Part shown: one piece after another, positions 6,962 to 15,575 of the stretch
Layout of the letters: the number at the start of each line of letters is the position of its first letter
Numbering within the stretch: the stretch's first letter is position 1
Origin: Mucilaginibacter xinganensis
GTDB taxonomy: Bacteria > Bacteroidota > Bacteroidia > Sphingobacteriales > Sphingobacteriaceae
NCBI GenBank assembly: GCA_026225055.1
Contig: JAMFSA010000156.1
Location: 1-46,132 of the forward strand
Direction of reading: 5' to 3'
DNA: 46,132 nucleotides
The notes under the pieces: model-generated
Seen by the model: only the letters and a program-made list of their open reading frames with translations
Database searches by the model: none
Told to the model about the DNA's origin: nothing
Program-made: the position numbers and the translations under genes

Positions 6962-9775
6962 TCAATGCGCTTCCAGCCAGTTTAACCCTGTGCCTATCTC
7001 TACCATTATCGGCACTTCAGTTTTAATGGCGTTTTTCATGTTGTGCATGATGATGGGTTTTACAATTTCCACTTCGTCATGCGGCACATCAAACACCAAC
7101 TCATCATGTACCTGCATGGTCATGCGGGCATCCAGCTTTTTCTCTAAAAATTCACGGTGAATGTTGATCATCGCTATCTTGATCATATCAGCCGCTGAAC
7201 CCTGTATCGGCGCGTTGATAGCATTTCGCTCAGCAAAGCCACGTACGGTAGCGTTGGCGGAGTTAATATCACGCAGATACCTGCGCCTGCCCATCAACGT
7301 ACACACGTAACCGTTCTCGCGGGCGAAGTTCATGGTATCGGTCATGTATCTTTTAATGCCGGGATATTGGGCAAAGTAGTTTTCGATGATCTCGGCAGCT
7401 TCCTTACGAGGGATGCCTAAATTCTGTGACAAACCAAATGCCGACTGCCCGTAGATAATACCAAAGTTTACCGCTTTGGCATTACGGCGCTGGTTGCTGG
7501 TTACTTCATCCAAAGCAATGCCATAAACATTGGCCGCGGTAGCAGTGTGGATATCGAGGTTTTTTACAAAGGCCTCCATCATATTCTCATCCTTACTGAT
7601 CTCGGCAATAATGCGCAGCTCTATCTGCGAATAATCCGCAGAAACAATGGTATGGCCTGCATCACGCGGGATAAACGCTTTCCGCACCTCACGACCACGC
7701 TCGGTACGGATAGGGATGTTTTGCAGGTTGGGATTGGTCGAGCTTAAACGCCCGGTTGCAGCCACCGCCTGGTTATAGGAGGTATGCACACGCCCGGTTT
7801 TAGGGTTCACCATTTGTGGCAAGGCATCAACATAGGTCGATTTTAGTTTTTGCAGCTGGCGATAATCCAATATATCGCGCACGATATCGCTTTTGGCGGC
7901 AAGGTTTAATAATACATCCTCGCCGGTTTGGTATTGGCCAGTTTTGGTTTTTTTTGCTTTAGGATCGAGCATTAATTTCTCGAACAAGACTTCGCCCAAT
8001 TGTTTTGGCGATGCGATGTTAAAACGCACACCTGCTTTTTCGTAAACGATTTTCTCTAACTTGCCTATATCTGTTTCCAGGTCTTTTGAAAAATCCTGGA
8101 GCGTAAAATGATCTATCTTAACCCCTTCAAACTCAATATCGGCCAAAACATAGATCAGCGGGTTCTCAATTTCGTGGACCAGCTTTTCTGCTTCTACTTC
8201 CTTCAGCTTTGGCTCAAAAACGGTTTTTAGTTGCAGGGTGATATCGGCATCCTCGGCTGCATATTCCTTAATTTTTTCAATCTCTACATCGCGCATATTG
8301 CCCTGATTTTTGCCTTTGGCTCCGATGAGTGTGGTGATAGAAACAGGGGAGTAGCCCAAATAATTTTCCGACAGGATATCCATGCCGTGGCGGGTATCCG
8401 GATCGATTACATAGTGCGCCATCATGGTATCAAACAGGTTTCCTTTTACCTGTATATCGTACCATTTCAGTATCAATATGTCGAACTTTATATTCTGCCC
8501 GGTTTTGCCGATGGCTGCATCTTCAAATACATCCTTAAATTCCTTTACTATGGCTTTTGTTTGTTCCTGGTCGGCAGGCACCGGCACATACCAGGCCTCG
8601 CCAGCCTTTACCGCGAATGATAAGCCTACCAACTCACAATAATTTGCATCTGTCCCGGTAGTTTCTGTATCAAAACAAAAGTCTTTTTGTTGTTTAAGTA
8701 GGGCGATGAGCTCGCCGCGCTTTTCAACCGTATCCGCTAAATGATAGGTATGTGGTACGTTATCAATATTTTTTGAGGGTGCAAAAGATGGTGTAGGTTC
8801 AGCTATATCCTCTACATCAACCGTCATGGTGGTGCGGCCGCCTGCAACAGGGTTGCCAAACAGGTCGGTTTGGATAGATACCGCTTTCATTTCGGTAATA
8901 CTGAAATCGTCACCAAATACCCGCCTGCCCAAAGTCCGGAACTCCAGTTCGGCAAATAATGGCTCTAACAGATCCTTGCTTGGCGCGCACATTTCCAGTC
9001 CGGCCTCATCCAGTTCAACAGGCACATTCAAGTTGATGGTGGCCAATCGTTTCGACATTAAGCCCTGCTCTGCAAATTGCTCTACATTTTCGCGCAGTTT
9101 GCCTTTTAACTCGTGACTGTGTTTAATTATCTCTTCAACCGAACCATATTGCTTAATCAACAATTTGGAGGTTTTTTCACCAACACCGGGGATGCCGGGG
9201 ATACCGTCGACCGCATCACCCCATAAACCTAAAATATCTATAACCTGCTCAACACGTTCAATTTCCCATTTAGCCAACACTTCTTTTACACCCAGTATTT
9301 CCATTTCATTACCCATACGCGCGGGCTTATAAATATGGATGTTGGGCGATACCAGTTGCGCGAAATCCTTATCGGGCGTCATACAATAAACCTGGTAGCC
9401 TTCCTTCTCCGCTTTTTTGGCAAGTGTGCCGATGATATCATCAGCCTCGTATCCATCAGAAGTGATGAGCGGGATATTAAAACCCAGCACTACCTTAAAA
9501 ATGTAGGGTAGGGCTTTTGACAGGTCCTCGGGCATCGCTTCACGGTGGGCCTTATATTTTTCGTATTCTGTATGGCGTTCGGTAGGAGCGTCGGTATCAA
9601 AAACCACGGCCATGTGGGTCGGCTTTTCTTTTTTCAGCACATCGAGCAAAGTATTGGTAAAGCCCATAACCGCCGACGTATTTAACCCGCCCGAAGTGAA
9701 CCGCGGGGTTTTACTCAATGCAAAATGCGCCCGGTAAATAAGGGCCATGCCATCCAAAAGAAATAGTTTTTTCAT
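6962..9775 (-). CDS. polA: DNA polymerase I
   Basis: 937 residues with all three domains. The N-terminal 5'-3' exonuclease has KKLFLLDGMALIYRAHFA, VFDTDAPTERH, GYEADDIIGT and WGDAVDGIPGIPGVGEKTS. The middle 3'-5' exonuclease keeps FDTETTGTDA and EDADITLQL, so proofreading acidic residues are present. The polymerase domain has motif A (VSADYSQIELR), motif B (RRNAKAVNFGIIYGQS) and motif C (QVHDELVFDV). It acts in Okazaki fragment maturation and repair gap filling. Its motifs are a useful in-window reference for the small polymerase-like protein at 35442-36434. Monocistronic, with a terminator at 6886-6923. Confidence 0.98.
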   Translation of the reverse strand: MKKLFLLDGMALIYRAHFALSKTPRFTSGGLNTSAVMGFTNTLLDVLKKEKPTHMAVVFDTDAPTERHTEYEKYKAHREAMPEDLSKALPYIFKVVLGFNIPLITSDGYEADDIIGTLAKKAEKEGYQVYCMTPDKDFAQLVSPNIHIYKPARMGNEMEILGVKEVLAKWEIERVEQVIDILGLWGDAVDGIPGIPGVGEKTSKLLIKQYGSVEEIIKHSHELKGKLRENVEQFAEQGLMSKRLATINLNVPVELDEAGLEMCAPSKDLLEPLFAELEFRTLGRRVFGDDFSITEMKAVSIQTDLFGNPVAGGRTTMTVDVEDIAEPTPSFAPSKNIDNVPHTYHLADTVEKRGELIALLKQQKDFCFDTETTGTDANYCELVGLSFAVKAGEAWYVPVPADQEQTKAIVKEFKDVFEDAAIGKTGQNIKFDILILKWYDIQVKGNLFDTMMAHYVIDPDTRHGMDILSENYLGYSPVSITTLIGAKGKNQGNMRDVEIEKIKEYAAEDADITLQLKTVFEPKLKEVEAEKLVHEIENPLIYVLADIEFEGVKIDHFTLQDFSKDLETDIGKLEKIVYEKAGVRFNIASPKQLGEVLFEKLMLDPKAKKTKTGQYQTGEDVLLNLAAKSDIVRDILDYRQLQKLKSTYVDALPQMVNPKTGRVHTSYNQAVAATGRLSSTNPNLQNIPIRTERGREVRKAFIPRDAGHTIVSADYSQIELRIIAEISKDENMMEAFVKNLDIHTATAANVYGIALDEVTSNQRRNAKAVNFGIIYGQSAFGLSQNLGIPRKEAAEIIENYFAQYPGIKRYMTDTMNFARENGYVCTLMGRRRYLRDINSANATVRGFAERNAINAPIQGSAADMIKIAMINIHREFLEKKLDARMTMQVHDELVFDVPHDEVEIVKPIIMHNMKNAIKTEVPIMVEIGTGLNWLEAH

Positions 9776-9786
9776 GATGTTTTTAT

Positions 9787-9945
9787 GATTACACCGATTT
9801 TGAAATTGATTTCACCGATTTACGGGCGAACATCTTCAAAAGTGATGTGTTTCAAAAATACGATTTATGTTGATTAACAGTAGTTATCAATTCACGCGAA
9901 ATCATAATAATAAATCGGTGAAATCATAAGCACATCGGTGGAATC
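9787..9945. repeat. Nested intergenic inverted repeat between polA and tag
   Basis: Inner arms GATTTCACCGATTTA (9808-9822) and their exact complement (9911-9925) lie inside outer arms GATTACACCGAT (9787-9798) and ATCGGTGGAATC (9934-9945, one mismatch). The outer right arm reaches the last bases of the tag gene. It looks like a decayed dispersed repeat made of four CACCGAT units. Confidence 0.7.
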
Positions 9946-10498
9946 ACTTGAAGCTGCACCCCGGCACATGGTCATTCACCATACCGGTAGCCTGCATGTA
10001 CGCGTAGCAAATAGTGGTGCCAAAAAATTTGAATCCCCGTTTTTTTATGTCTTTGCTGATAGCGTCAGAAATTGGCGTACTTGCCGGGAGCGAACCTGAT
10101 GTATTATTGATCGGCTTACCATCGGGCATAAAACTGTACAGGTATTTATCAAACGAGCCGAACTCTTTCTGAACTTCTATAAACAGCTTGGCGTTGCTGA
10201 TAGATGAAGCTACCTTTAAACGGTTGCGGATGATGCCCTCATTATTTAACAGGCGCGCTACATCTTCCTCGTCAAAAGCGGCTACTTTTTGCACATCAAA
10301 ATCGGCATAAGCCTTACGGTAATTTTCGCGGCGGCGCAAAATGGTTATCCAGCTTAACCCTGCCTGTGCTGATTCCAGCGTTAAAAATTCAAATAATATT
10401 TTATCATCATGGGTTGTTTTGCCCCATTCTTCGTCGTGGTATTTGATGTATAATTCATCATTACCGGGCCAGTTGCAGCGCTTTATTTCTTTTGACAT
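9944..10498 (-). CDS. tag: DNA-3-methyladenine glycosylase I
   Basis: 184 residues. It excises 3-methyladenine from alkylated DNA, starting base-excision repair. The family signature is clear: CNWPGNDELYIKYHDEEWG near the N-terminus (Cys of the zinc site, substrate pocket), TLESAQAGLSWITILRRREN in the HhH region, and GTTICYAYMQATGMVNDH near the end with the remaining zinc ligands (C and H residues). Length is typical (180-195). It stands alone leftward, with polA downstream beyond a repeat; a functional repair link is only suggestive. Confidence 0.95.
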   Translation of the reverse strand: MSKEIKRCNWPGNDELYIKYHDEEWGKTTHDDKILFEFLTLESAQAGLSWITILRRRENYRKAYADFDVQKVAAFDEEDVARLLNNEGIIRNRLKVASSISNAKLFIEVQKEFGSFDKYLYSFMPDGKPINNTSGSLPASTPISDAISKDIKKRGFKFFGTTICYAYMQATGMVNDHVPGCSFK

Positions 10499-10645
10499 TG
10501 TTATTGTTTTAATTGGTTATGCTCATACATAGCGATGGGTTTGAAACCCATGCTATAGATATTATTTGATTGACCTTTACAGCAATGACATTATTAAATA
10601 TGACTTGCTGAATCAGTGATAAATCCTAAAAATCCATTAATCCGT

Positions 10646-10990
10646 TTAATCTTGGTTCAACTCATCCCAATACTCAACAGCCCTGCGATAATGCGGTATT
10701 ACAATCGATCCACCTACCAAATTGGCTATCATAAATATTTCGTTCATTTCATCGTGTTTAACACCTGCATCGTGGCATTTGCCCAGGTGATATTTTATGC
10801 AATCATCGCAGCGCAATACCATCGAGGCTACCAGGCCCAGCATTTCCTTGGTTTTTACATCAAGGGCACCATCGGCATAGCTGGTGGTATCCAAAGCAAA
10901 AAAACGTTTAATATTGGTATTTGATGATTCCATTATCCTGTCGTTCATCCTGGTACGATAGGATTCAAAATCGTCTACTAATTTTCCCAT
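10646..10990 (-). CDS. Carboxymuconolactone decarboxylase/AhpD-like protein
   Basis: 114 residues. The core VLRCDDCIKYHLGKCHDAG contains a C-x-x-C-x-x-x-H redox motif typical of AhpD-like members of the CMD family, which use the two cysteines as a thiol-disulfide relay. The upstream helix KTKEMLGLVASMV and the downstream IFMIANLVGGSIVIPH fit the fold. It probably works in peroxide or alkyl-hydroperoxide defence, but no partner peroxiredoxin is adjacent. Cytosolic; single gene. Confidence 0.85.
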   Translation of the reverse strand: MGKLVDDFESYRTRMNDRIMESSNTNIKRFFALDTTSYADGALDVKTKEMLGLVASMVLRCDDCIKYHLGKCHDAGVKHDEMNEIFMIANLVGGSIVIPHYRRAVEYWDELNQD

Positions 10991-11112
10991 GGGAGGTATA
11001 ATTATTGAGTTAGTGAATTACTGAAGTTTTGATTTATTTGATTTTTTAAAATTAGAAATCTTTACTTTTATAGTTCTAAATTGCTAAAAATTTTATCAAA
11101 AATTACAAAGCT

Positions 11113-11493
11113 ATGGAAAGTTTATCGCCCAATATTTTTGTGAAGGATATTAATGAAACCATTGCGTTTTATAAACAAATAGGTTTTCAACTGGTAATGA
11201 GTGTGCCCGAGGATGGCAGCGAGCTGGTTTGGGCCATGGTGATGAATGGCAACGTTAATTTCATGTTTCAAACGTTTGCCAGTTTAGGTGATGACTTGCC
11301 GACTGTAAGCCGGAATGATGGCGGCTCGCTTCTATTTTATATCAAACTGAAAAATATCCTTTCATTTTTTGAGGAGATAAAAAACAAGGTGACTGTTGTA
11401 AAAGGAATTGAAAAAACCTTTTATGGTGCGACTGAATTCTCTATACTTGACAACAACAACTACTTGTTAACCTTTGCGGAGGATATTGAATGA
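11113..11493 (+). CDS. VOC (glyoxalase/bleomycin-resistance) family protein
   Basis: 126 residues with two beta-alpha-beta-beta-beta repeats. SPNIFVKDINETIAFYKQIGF is the typical N-terminal VOC opening, then GNVNFMFQTF, and FYGATEFSILDNNNYLLTFAED closes the second repeat. A His/Glu metal-ligand set is not complete, so a binding or resistance role may be as likely as catalysis. The stop overlaps the ATG of the next VOC gene by 4 nt, so the two are co-translated. Confidence 0.85.
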   Translation: MESLSPNIFVKDINETIAFYKQIGFQLVMSVPEDGSELVWAMVMNGNVNFMFQTFASLGDDLPTVSRNDGGSLLFYIKLKNILSFFEEIKNKVTVVKGIEKTFYGATEFSILDNNNYLLTFAEDIE

Positions 11494-11849
11494 TCACTTT
11501 TAAACGGGTGGACCATATCCACATTGCCGTAGCACCTGAACGACTGGAGGAGGCAAGGCTATTTTATACCGATATTATTGGATTAAAATTAATCGAACGG
11601 CCTAATCATTTGTTTTCAACCAAAGGCTATTGGTTTAATATTGGCGATATTCAACTGCATATAGGCGTTGAATCGCAACTGCCTGTATCCAGCCGCCATA
11701 CCGCTTTTGAAGTAACGGATGTCGACTCCGCGCTTGATTATTTAAAAGATAAGGTTAAGATATTACCTGAACCGGAAATCCCGGGGCGCAGGCGCTTTGC
11801 GTTTCTTGATCCTTTTGGAAATAGGATAGAGCTGTTGCAATTGTTGTAA
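11490..11849 (+). CDS. VOC family protein, glyoxalase-like
   Basis: 119 residues. FKRVDHIHIAVAPERLEEA gives a metal-ligand His early. DIQLHIGVE, SSRHTAFEVTDVDSALDYL and FLDPFGNRIELLQL give the later His and Glu ligand positions seen in metal-dependent VOC enzymes. It is translationally coupled to the preceding VOC gene. Its stop is directly beside the stop of the convergent alkyltransferase-like gene (11849/11850), leaving no room for a separate terminator. Substrate unknown. Confidence 0.87.
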   Translation: MITFKRVDHIHIAVAPERLEEARLFYTDIIGLKLIERPNHLFSTKGYWFNIGDIQLHIGVESQLPVSSRHTAFEVTDVDSALDYLKDKVKILPEPEIPGRRRFAFLDPFGNRIELLQLL

Positions 11850-12182
11850 TCAGAGTTCCAGTTCGATATAGGGATCCCAGAAAACGTTTTTGAAATCCTG
11901 TACCTGGTCGTTCTCTATTTTTACGCCTTCGCTTTCCAGCAAGCGCTGCATTAAATCACCGCCGAAATGTTGTTTTGCTGTAAGCAAACCCTGTCTGTTC
12001 ACTACTCGGTGTGCCGGTACCGGTGGTTGGGCTCCGCCTGCTGCTTGCATAGCATAACCCACCATGCGCGATGAGCCCTTTGTACCCAGGTAACTGGCAA
12101 TTGCGCCATAGGAAGTTACCCTGCCTGCTGGTATTAGGCGGGCAACCTGGTAAACCTTATCATAAAAGTTAATGTCTTCCAT
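11850..12182 (-). CDS. Alkyltransferase-like protein (ATL; MGMT fold without reactive Cys)
   Basis: 110 residues from the ATG at 12182. A longer reading uses a TTG inside the repeat at 12199-12222 and is unlikely. The protein matches the C-terminal domain of O6-methylguanine-DNA methyltransferase: YQVARLIPAGRVTSYGAIAS, SSRMVGYAMQAA, and PVPAHRVVNRQG. The active-site PCHR of MGMT is PAHR here, so the alkyl-acceptor Cys is Ala and the protein cannot demethylate DNA itself. Known ATL proteins bind O6-alkylguanine and flag it for nucleotide-excision repair. Small size fits the ATL group (about 100-115). Confidence 0.92.
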   Translation of the reverse strand: MEDINFYDKVYQVARLIPAGRVTSYGAIASYLGTKGSSRMVGYAMQAAGGAQPPVPAHRVVNRQGLLTAKQHFGGDLMQRLLESEGVKIENDQVQDFKNVFWDPYIELEL

Positions 12183-12198
12183 AAAATATTCATCATTC

Positions 12199-12263
12199 AG
12201 ACGCAAAGTATTGCGTCTCTACATTTGATGCGGAGATCCGTAGAGACGCAATACTTTGCGTCT
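12199..12263. repeat. 24-bp perfect inverted repeat (GTAGAGACGC type)
   Basis: 12199-12222 and 12240-12263 are exact complements with a 17-nt spacer, ending in TTTTT on the plus strand. The core GTAGAGACGCAATACTTTGC is a widespread dispersed repeat type. It occupies the whole gap between trmB and the ATL gene. Confidence 0.85.
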
Positions 12264-12265
12264 TT

Positions 12266-12925
12266 TTACAAACCGTTTGTAAATGAGAATTTAAGGTAAT
12301 TAATATTCTTATTATCCTTTAAATATTTTTTCTCGTAATATGTTTTTATCGATAATACCTCATTATCAAATTCGGAGTGGTACAGATCTTCTGTTTTTGC
12401 ATGAAGTATCAGTTCCAACTCGCCAATCTTTTCGGCGGTATAGGCATGCAGATCGTCATTATCTGTTTTAAGGTTGATAAAACCGCCTTGCTTAACTATA
12501 TGCTTGTACATATCCAAGAAGCGGGGAGAGGTAAGCCGTTTTTTTTCACGGCCGACCTGCGGCTGAGGGTCGGGGAAAGTGATCCAGATCTCGTCAACTT
12601 CTTCGGGAGCGAAATACTCCAAGATGCTTTCTATCTGAATGCGTAAAAAAGCCACATTGTTAACACCTTCCTCTAACGCGGTTTTAGCGCCGCGCCAAAT
12701 GCGGTTACCTTTATAATCAACCCCAATAAAGTTTTTATCAGGGAACATCTGCGCCAGGTTAACGGTGTATTCGCCCTTGCCGCAAGCCAGTTCCAATACA
12801 ACAGGTTTGTTATTTTTAAACTGATTATTTGCCCATTGGCCTTTTAGTTCCTTGCCTGCATCCAGCTGCAAAACATTGCTAAATGTATCTATTTCGGCAA
12901 AGCGCCTTAATTTATCTTTTCCCAC
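12266..12925 (-). CDS. trmB: tRNA (guanine-N7-)-methyltransferase
   Basis: 219 residues. It methylates G46 of the tRNA variable loop using SAM. The Rossmann motif I is VLELACGKGEYTVNLAQMFPD, followed by NFIGVDYKGNRIWRGAKTA and the catalytic-region motif IWITFPDPQPQ, then RLTSPRFLDMY. Length is normal. It is leftward with a dispersed repeat between it and the ATL gene. Confidence 0.95.
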   Translation of the reverse strand: MGKDKLRRFAEIDTFSNVLQLDAGKELKGQWANNQFKNNKPVVLELACGKGEYTVNLAQMFPDKNFIGVDYKGNRIWRGAKTALEEGVNNVAFLRIQIESILEYFAPEEVDEIWITFPDPQPQVGREKKRLTSPRFLDMYKHIVKQGGFINLKTDNDDLHAYTAEKIGELELILHAKTEDLYHSEFDNEVLSIKTYYEKKYLKDNKNINYLKFSFTNGL

Positions 12926-13011
12926 TTGTAAAAATTAAAGCACAAAAATAGTTTTATGCCATTTATAAAAGCGAAAATTTATAGAAGAAATAAAATGAAA
13001 TTAACGGCGAC

Positions 13012-13422
13012 TTATAAACTGTAGGGGTAGTGTTCCTTAGCTTGAGTGCGTTTTTTGGTGAATAGCGCCTTTACTTTGTCAAAAATACCCACTACCGATT
13101 CTTCATTTACATAACCTGAGGCTTTTTGAGAAACCAGGCCAACCAGTGTTTTTATTAAAAAGCCGGAGTTTTTAAATATGGTTTTATTCAGCGTAAGTGG
13201 AATTAAAAAGCGCGATAATATGCTTACAAAATCCTGATTAAAGATGTTGGATTTATTTTCGCCGGTATTGGATGATTTGGGGAATAAGGAATATACAGTT
13301 GAAAATATAGCCGCCGGACTACTAAAACGTTCTGCAATCGCTTCGCCCTGCACTTTTTCCAGCCCCTTAAGCCTTATTATCTCCTGCCTTAAATCCCAGC
13401 TGTTTTTAATAGGTTCGTCCAT
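13012..13422 (-). CDS. Hypothetical protein, last gene of the YtxH/membrane cluster
   Basis: 136 residues. An N-terminal helix (SWDLRQEIIRLKGLEKVQGEAIAERF) is followed by a central segment and a Lys-rich end (KALFTKKRTQAKEHYPYSL). No family recognised with confidence. It is 5 bp downstream of the small membrane protein gene on the same strand, so it belongs to the same transcript as the YtxH protein. That suggests an accessory role in the envelope or stress, by context only. Confidence 0.6.
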   Translation of the reverse strand: MDEPIKNSWDLRQEIIRLKGLEKVQGEAIAERFSSPAAIFSTVYSLFPKSSNTGENKSNIFNQDFVSILSRFLIPLTLNKTIFKNSGFLIKTLVGLVSQKASGYVNEESVVGIFDKVKALFTKKRTQAKEHYPYSL

Positions 13423-13427
13423 TATAA

Positions 13428-13766
13428 TTATTTAAATATCTTTTGAATAATAGCGTTGATAACCGGCCGCTCAAGGCTCTTCCTGTTATACTTAACAACA
13501 AGGGCAATAATTAAATACATTAATGCAACGCATCCAAAGCCTTCCCAATCCGAGTTGAACAGTGATGACAAATAAAATCCGAGCGTTATACTGGCAAATA
13601 TGAAAGCCAATAGCATGCAAAATATTACTACAACATCAGCAATAATACTGGCCGCTATGGATGTACCACCCTCAATAGCCCTGTACTTAGCAAGCTTAAT
13701 GTGGGTTTCGGCATATTCCTTCAGCTGATCAATAATAGGTGGCTGAGGTTCTTTTTTGTCTTCCAT
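13428..13766 (-). CDS. Small membrane protein, phage-holin-superfamily III-like
   Basis: 112 residues. A soluble N-terminus (DQLKEYAETHIKLAKYRAIEGG) precedes two hydrophobic segments (about residues 33-60, IAASIIADVVVIFCMLLAFIF, and 70-95, FGCVALMYLIIALVVKY), ending in a basic tail. This layout is that of the Holin-X/superfamily III small membrane proteins, which in Bacteroidota usually sit beside a YtxH gene, as here. Inner membrane. Confidence 0.7.
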   Translation of the reverse strand: MEDKKEPQPPIIDQLKEYAETHIKLAKYRAIEGGTSIAASIIADVVVIFCMLLAFIFASITLGFYLSSLFNSDWEGFGCVALMYLIIALVVKYNRKSLERPVINAIIQKIFK

Positions 13767-13779
13767 ATAATTTATTTAT

Positions 13780-13809
13780 TATCCCGGGTTAAATGTTTAA
13801 CCCGGGATA
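13780..13809. other. Intercistronic 14-bp hairpin
   Basis: TATCCCGGGTTAAA (13780-13793) and its exact complement (13796-13809) are separated by 2 nt. The hairpin lies between the YtxH gene and the small membrane protein gene. It has no T run on the leftward strand, so it may stabilise or partly attenuate the transcript. Confidence 0.75.
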
Positions 13810-13818
13810 TAGTAAAAC

Positions 13819-14085
13819 TTATGCGTGTTCTAAGTCGTCCTGATATTCTAACTCAGCACCTTTAATTTTTGTTTTAATGTTTTCAACAACCTTATCTTTT
13901 AACCCAACAAGATTGTCAATTTCAGCAGCTGCGGTATCTTTTATTGAATCGCCAAGATTTTTTAATGATTCGGTAAGCTTATCGCGTGTTTCACTGCCTT
14001 TTTCGGGCGCGAATAACAGCCCTAATGCTGCACCTGCTGCCAGCCCGGCTAGCAGTGCAATTACTACTTTTGAGTTATCGTTCAT
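13819..14085 (-). CDS. YtxH domain protein
   Basis: 88 residues. [31 protein letters not shown] is the hallmark of YtxH proteins: a single Gly/Ala-rich membrane segment followed by APxKGxxTR. The rest is an amphipathic helix ([23 protein letters not shown]..). Typically stress- or stationary-phase-linked inner-membrane proteins of unknown mechanism. First gene of a leftward cluster of three. Confidence 0.88.
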   Translation of the reverse strand: MNDNSKVVIALLAGLAAGAALGLLFAPEKGSETRDKLTESLKNLGDSIKDTAAAEIDNLVGLKDKVVENIKTKIKGAELEYQDDLEHA

Positions 14086-14241
14086 AATTATTATAATTTT
14101 TATGTTGACTAATTGTTTGTATAACGACTAAATACGTTGCCAAGTATTATATTTAAGACAATTTGTCTTGCACTTAATACGCTGTTTGTTTTCTCAATTT
14201 ACTCATTTATCGTGTATCCACAAACATTATTGTATTTTAAG

Positions 14242-15285
14242 CTACGTATCTGTAGTTGTTCTCATGCGCTCCAGCCTATCGGCCGCTAACCTGTTAGTTT
14301 CATAAATTTCAAGCAGCAATAAGAAGTATGATAACAATACCGGCCCAAAAACCAGGCCTAAAATTCCAAAAAGGGGTAAACCTATAAAAACACCTATGAC
14401 AGATATGATGGGGTGCGTATTGCCAACCCGCTTATTAATGATCACCCTTAGCACATTATCAACATTGCCAATAAACAGTAAACCGTAGGCTATTAATAAT
14501 ATTCCCTTAAAGGAATGCCCTTCTGCCATTATAATAACGCCTGCAGGTATACACAAGGTAGGAGCGCCCACAACCGGCAAAAATGACATGAATGACCCTA
14601 TCACCCCCCAAAATATCGGGTCAGGTATTTCAAAGGCATAAAAACCCAGGGCAAGCAGAGTGCCTTGTGTAATTGCAATTAACCCCTGCCCCAAAACATT
14701 GGAGTAGGTTGAATTACGCATGGCTGTGGCGAATTTTAAGGTATGCTGCTCGCGAAAAGGGGCATATTTTAAAAGGCCGGCTTCAAACTCTATTCGCTGT
14801 GTAAGCATAAAATACAGCAGGAAATATAATACCAATAAAGTTAATATAATACTTGCCGCGCTACCCAATATGGATGGGAACAGGTCGGCGGCGTAAGTGC
14901 CGAGCTTTTGTAATGTAGTTTCGGCAAAATGAGGCTGGCCCAGGTTTCTTGATGCAAAGGCATCAACCTGGTTGGTCCACTCCTGTATGGGAAAAGTACT
15001 TTTGTTAATACTCGCTATTTTACCTATCACCATAAAACTTAATGATAAGAAAGGAATAACGATAACTATTAATGAACTGAAAATGATGAGCAATGCTACC
15101 AGGGTTTTGTTCCACCCCTTTTTTTCGGATATATATATATAAACGGGCCTGAAAATAGTGAATAGTACAATTGCGCCAAGTATAGCGCTGAACAGGCCGC
15201 TTAGCGCATAAAGCAGGAAACATCCCAGCACAATTATGCTTACTAATATTATATTATTACGTTGTTTATAATTAAAGATTGACAT
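14242..15285 (-). CDS. AI-2E family transporter
   Basis: 347 residues, with about eight hydrophobic segments arranged as in PF01594: two at the N-terminus (IILVSIIVLGCFLLYALSG), a long extracytoplasmic region, and a C-terminal block containing GLLFIGNVDNVLRVIINKRVG and HPIISVIGVFIGLPLFGILG, the family's most conserved stretch. Some members export autoinducer-2 or small ions; most are uncharacterised. Inner membrane. The gene is separate from the two-component genes upstream. Confidence 0.88.
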   Translation of the reverse strand: MSIFNYKQRNNIILVSIIVLGCFLLYALSGLFSAILGAIVLFTIFRPVYIYISEKKGWNKTLVALLIIFSSLIVIVIPFLSLSFMVIGKIASINKSTFPIQEWTNQVDAFASRNLGQPHFAETTLQKLGTYAADLFPSILGSAASIILTLLVLYFLLYFMLTQRIEFEAGLLKYAPFREQHTLKFATAMRNSTYSNVLGQGLIAITQGTLLALGFYAFEIPDPIFWGVIGSFMSFLPVVGAPTLCIPAGVIIMAEGHSFKGILLIAYGLLFIGNVDNVLRVIINKRVGNTHPIISVIGVFIGLPLFGILGLVFGPVLLSYFLLLLEIYETNRLAADRLERMRTTTDT

Positions 15286-15356
15286 TCAGGCGTGTAGATA
15301 TATCGATAAACAAAAAAAGGCCAAAAAGTTTTGGGCTAATCCTAATAAATATCTCC

Positions 15357-15575
15357 TTATTTATTGTTGGGGGCGTCTTTTAACAATGAGGTCATTTTTT
15401 CGCAGCTGGTTGCTATCGTATCCATATAAAACTGGCAATCGGCGTTCGCAATATCCTGAATCTCAAAGCGCAATTGCTCAATAGCCAGCTGGATGTTTGA
15501 AAGCTGGTTTCTCATGTCGTGCTTTAACGCTTTGATGTTGTCCGGCGGGGCGTCGGTATTCAGTGGCTTTTTCAT
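15357..15575 (-). CDS. Stand-alone histidine-kinase DHp-like protein
   Basis: 72 residues, almost wholly helical. IKALKHDMRNQLSNIQLAIEQL looks like the H-box of a histidine kinase (H-D-x-R-N-x-L, His21), followed by a second helix (DCQFYMDTIATSCEKMTSLL) that would complete a two-helix DHp hairpin. No ATPase domain follows. Its start codon immediately abuts the stop of the sigma-54 response regulator gene upstream (15575/15576), so they are co-transcribed. It may be a phosphotransfer partner, a phosphatase or a dimerisation module for that regulator; this is inference. Confidence 0.6.
   Translation of the reverse strand: MKKPLNTDAPPDNIKALKHDMRNQLSNIQLAIEQLRFEIQDIANADCQFYMDTIATSCEKMTSLLKDAPNNK

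Noticed and set aside
13428..13766. Prophage holin indicating a phage region
   Set aside because: Although holin-superfamily-like, it sits in a YtxH cluster with no lysis or structural genes; this is a usual chromosomal arrangement.
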